Shown here: positions 6,440-7,098 of the stretch, piece after piece
Layout of the letters: the number at the start of each line of letters is the position of its first letter
Position numbering within the stretch: position 1 is the first letter of the stretch
NCBI GenBank assembly: GCA_049889915.1
Contig: JBMHCM010000057.1
Location: 1 to 7,098 of the forward strand
Direction of reading: 5' to 3'
Length of the DNA stretch: 7,098 nucleotides
From: UBA8337 sp049889915
GTDB taxonomy: Bacteria; Pseudomonadota; Alphaproteobacteria; RS24
Position numbers and translations under genes: made by a program
Notes under the pieces: generated by a model
Seen by the model: only the letters and a program-made list of their open reading frames with translations
Told to the model about the DNA's origin: nothing
The model's database searches: none

Positions 6440-7098
6440 TGAGCAAAATCGCATTTCAAGGCGAATTGGGCGCCAATTCGCATCTCGCCTGCCAAGCGCA
6501 ATATCCCGATATGGACGTCTTGCCCTGCGCCACATTTGACGAGGCATTTGCCGCTTTGCGCGATGGCACGGCACAATTGGCGATGATGCCGGTGGAAAAC
6601 ACGGTGGCCGGTCGGGTGGCCGATATTCACCGGCTCTTGCCGGGGTCCAATCTGTTCATCATTGGTGAATATTTCATGCGGGTGAACCATTGCCTGCTCG
6701 GCCTGCCGGGCAGCACGGAAGCTGAGTTGACCCATGTGCACAGCCATGAAATGGCGCTTGGCCAATGTCGACAAGTGATCGGCGAATTGGGCCTGACCGC
6801 CGTTGTGGCGGCCGACACGGCCGGCAGCGCCCGCGATTTGGCGCAGGCGCAAACGGCGGGTCATGCCTCGATTGCCAGTCCGCTGGCGGCCCAGATTTAC
6901 GGTCTCGATGTGCTGCGCGAAAATATTGAAGACAGTTCGCAAAACACCACGCGGTTTCTCATCATGTCGGCCAGCCCCGACGATGCCGAGCCGGAAGAGG
7001 GCGATGTCATCACCAGTTTCATTTTCCGCGTCCGCAATGTGCCGGCCGCGCTGTATAAGGCGCTGGGCGGTTTTGCCACCAATAATGTCAATATGACC
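6439..7098 (+). CDS. pheA: Prephenate dehydratase PheA (C-terminus beyond window)
   Basis: This cytosolic enzyme converts prephenate to phenylpyruvate, the committed step to phenylalanine. Visible are 220 residues of an expected 280-290; the gene runs off the right edge. The N-terminus MSKIAFQGELGANSH is typical of monofunctional dehydratases with no chorismate mutase domain. Motifs seen are PVENTVAGRVADIH at 51-64, HSHEMALGQCR at 101-111, and NTTRF at 169-173 with the catalytic threonine T171. The regulatory ACT domain starts near 191 (ITSFIFRVRNVPAALYKALGGF) and is cut before the expected ESRP/LESY-type effector-binding motif, so feedback residues cannot be judged. The ATG shares its A with the kdsB TGA (TGATG). 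AAGGA at 6426-6430 inside kdsB is a well-placed ribosome site, so the two genes are probably co-transcribed and translationally coupled. Confidence 0.95.
   Translation, partial: MSKIAFQGELGANSHLACQAQYPDMDVLPCATFDEAFAALRDGTAQLAMMPVENTVAGRVADIHRLLPGSNLFIIGEYFMRVNHCLLGLPGSTEAELTHVHSHEMALGQCRQVIGELGLTAVVAADTAGSARDLAQAQTAGHASIASPLAAQIYGLDVLRENIEDSSQNTTRFLIMSASPDDAEPEEGDVITSFIFRVRNVPAALYKALGGFATNNVNMT

Noticed and set aside
6247..6942. Open frame of 231 codons on the minus strand across the kdsB-pheA junction
   Set aside because: It is antisense to two clear genes and its translation is rich in His, Arg and Gln with no domain pattern; a shadow frame.

Overview
This window looks like a piece of an alphaproteobacterial chromosome of moderately high G+C. 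The clade call is an inference. It rests on the divergent pair of a membrane-anchored CycM-type cytochrome c and a kdsB-pheA unit, on the alphaproteobacterial style of the KdsB and PheA proteins, and on a neighbouring Yej-type peptide transporter. The Kdo gene shows a Gram-negative organism with lipopolysaccharide. I see no insertion sequence, phage gene, CRISPR array, tRNA or rRNA, and coding density is high.

Left part (1-4911, minus strand): a yejA-yejB-yejE-yejF operon for a peptide-importing ABC transporter. It comprises a periplasmic binding protein, two membrane permeases, and a double ATPase whose first half only is in the window. The genes are tightly packed (59 nt, 9 nt, then a 4-nt ATGA overlap). 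A candidate internal promoter lies in the yejA-yejB gap. Relatives import microcin C in E. coli, affect resistance to host antimicrobial peptides in Brucella, and import peptide antibiotics in Sinorhizobium.

Middle (4912-5710): a strong intrinsic terminator ends the cytochrome gene just before yejA. Its T-run lies only about 32 nt upstream of the yejA start, so yejA needs readthrough or a promoter overlapping the terminator; one weak candidate is present. The cytochrome c gene (minus) and kdsB (plus) diverge from a 189-nt intergenic region that holds inverted and direct repeats but no convincing promoter.

Right part (5711-7098, plus strand): kdsB (CMP-Kdo synthetase, LPS core precursor) overlaps pheA (prephenate dehydratase, phenylalanine synthesis) at TGATG, implying translational coupling. 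pheA runs off the right edge inside its ACT domain.

These are mostly housekeeping genes. I found no evidence of a new biological system. The points worth a second look are regulatory: the terminator/promoter overlap before yejA, the structured divergent leader, and a possible nine-codon upstream ORF coupled to the cytochrome gene. Two start sites matter for annotation: the longest reading frames of yejA and of the cytochrome gene both overshoot the likely starts.
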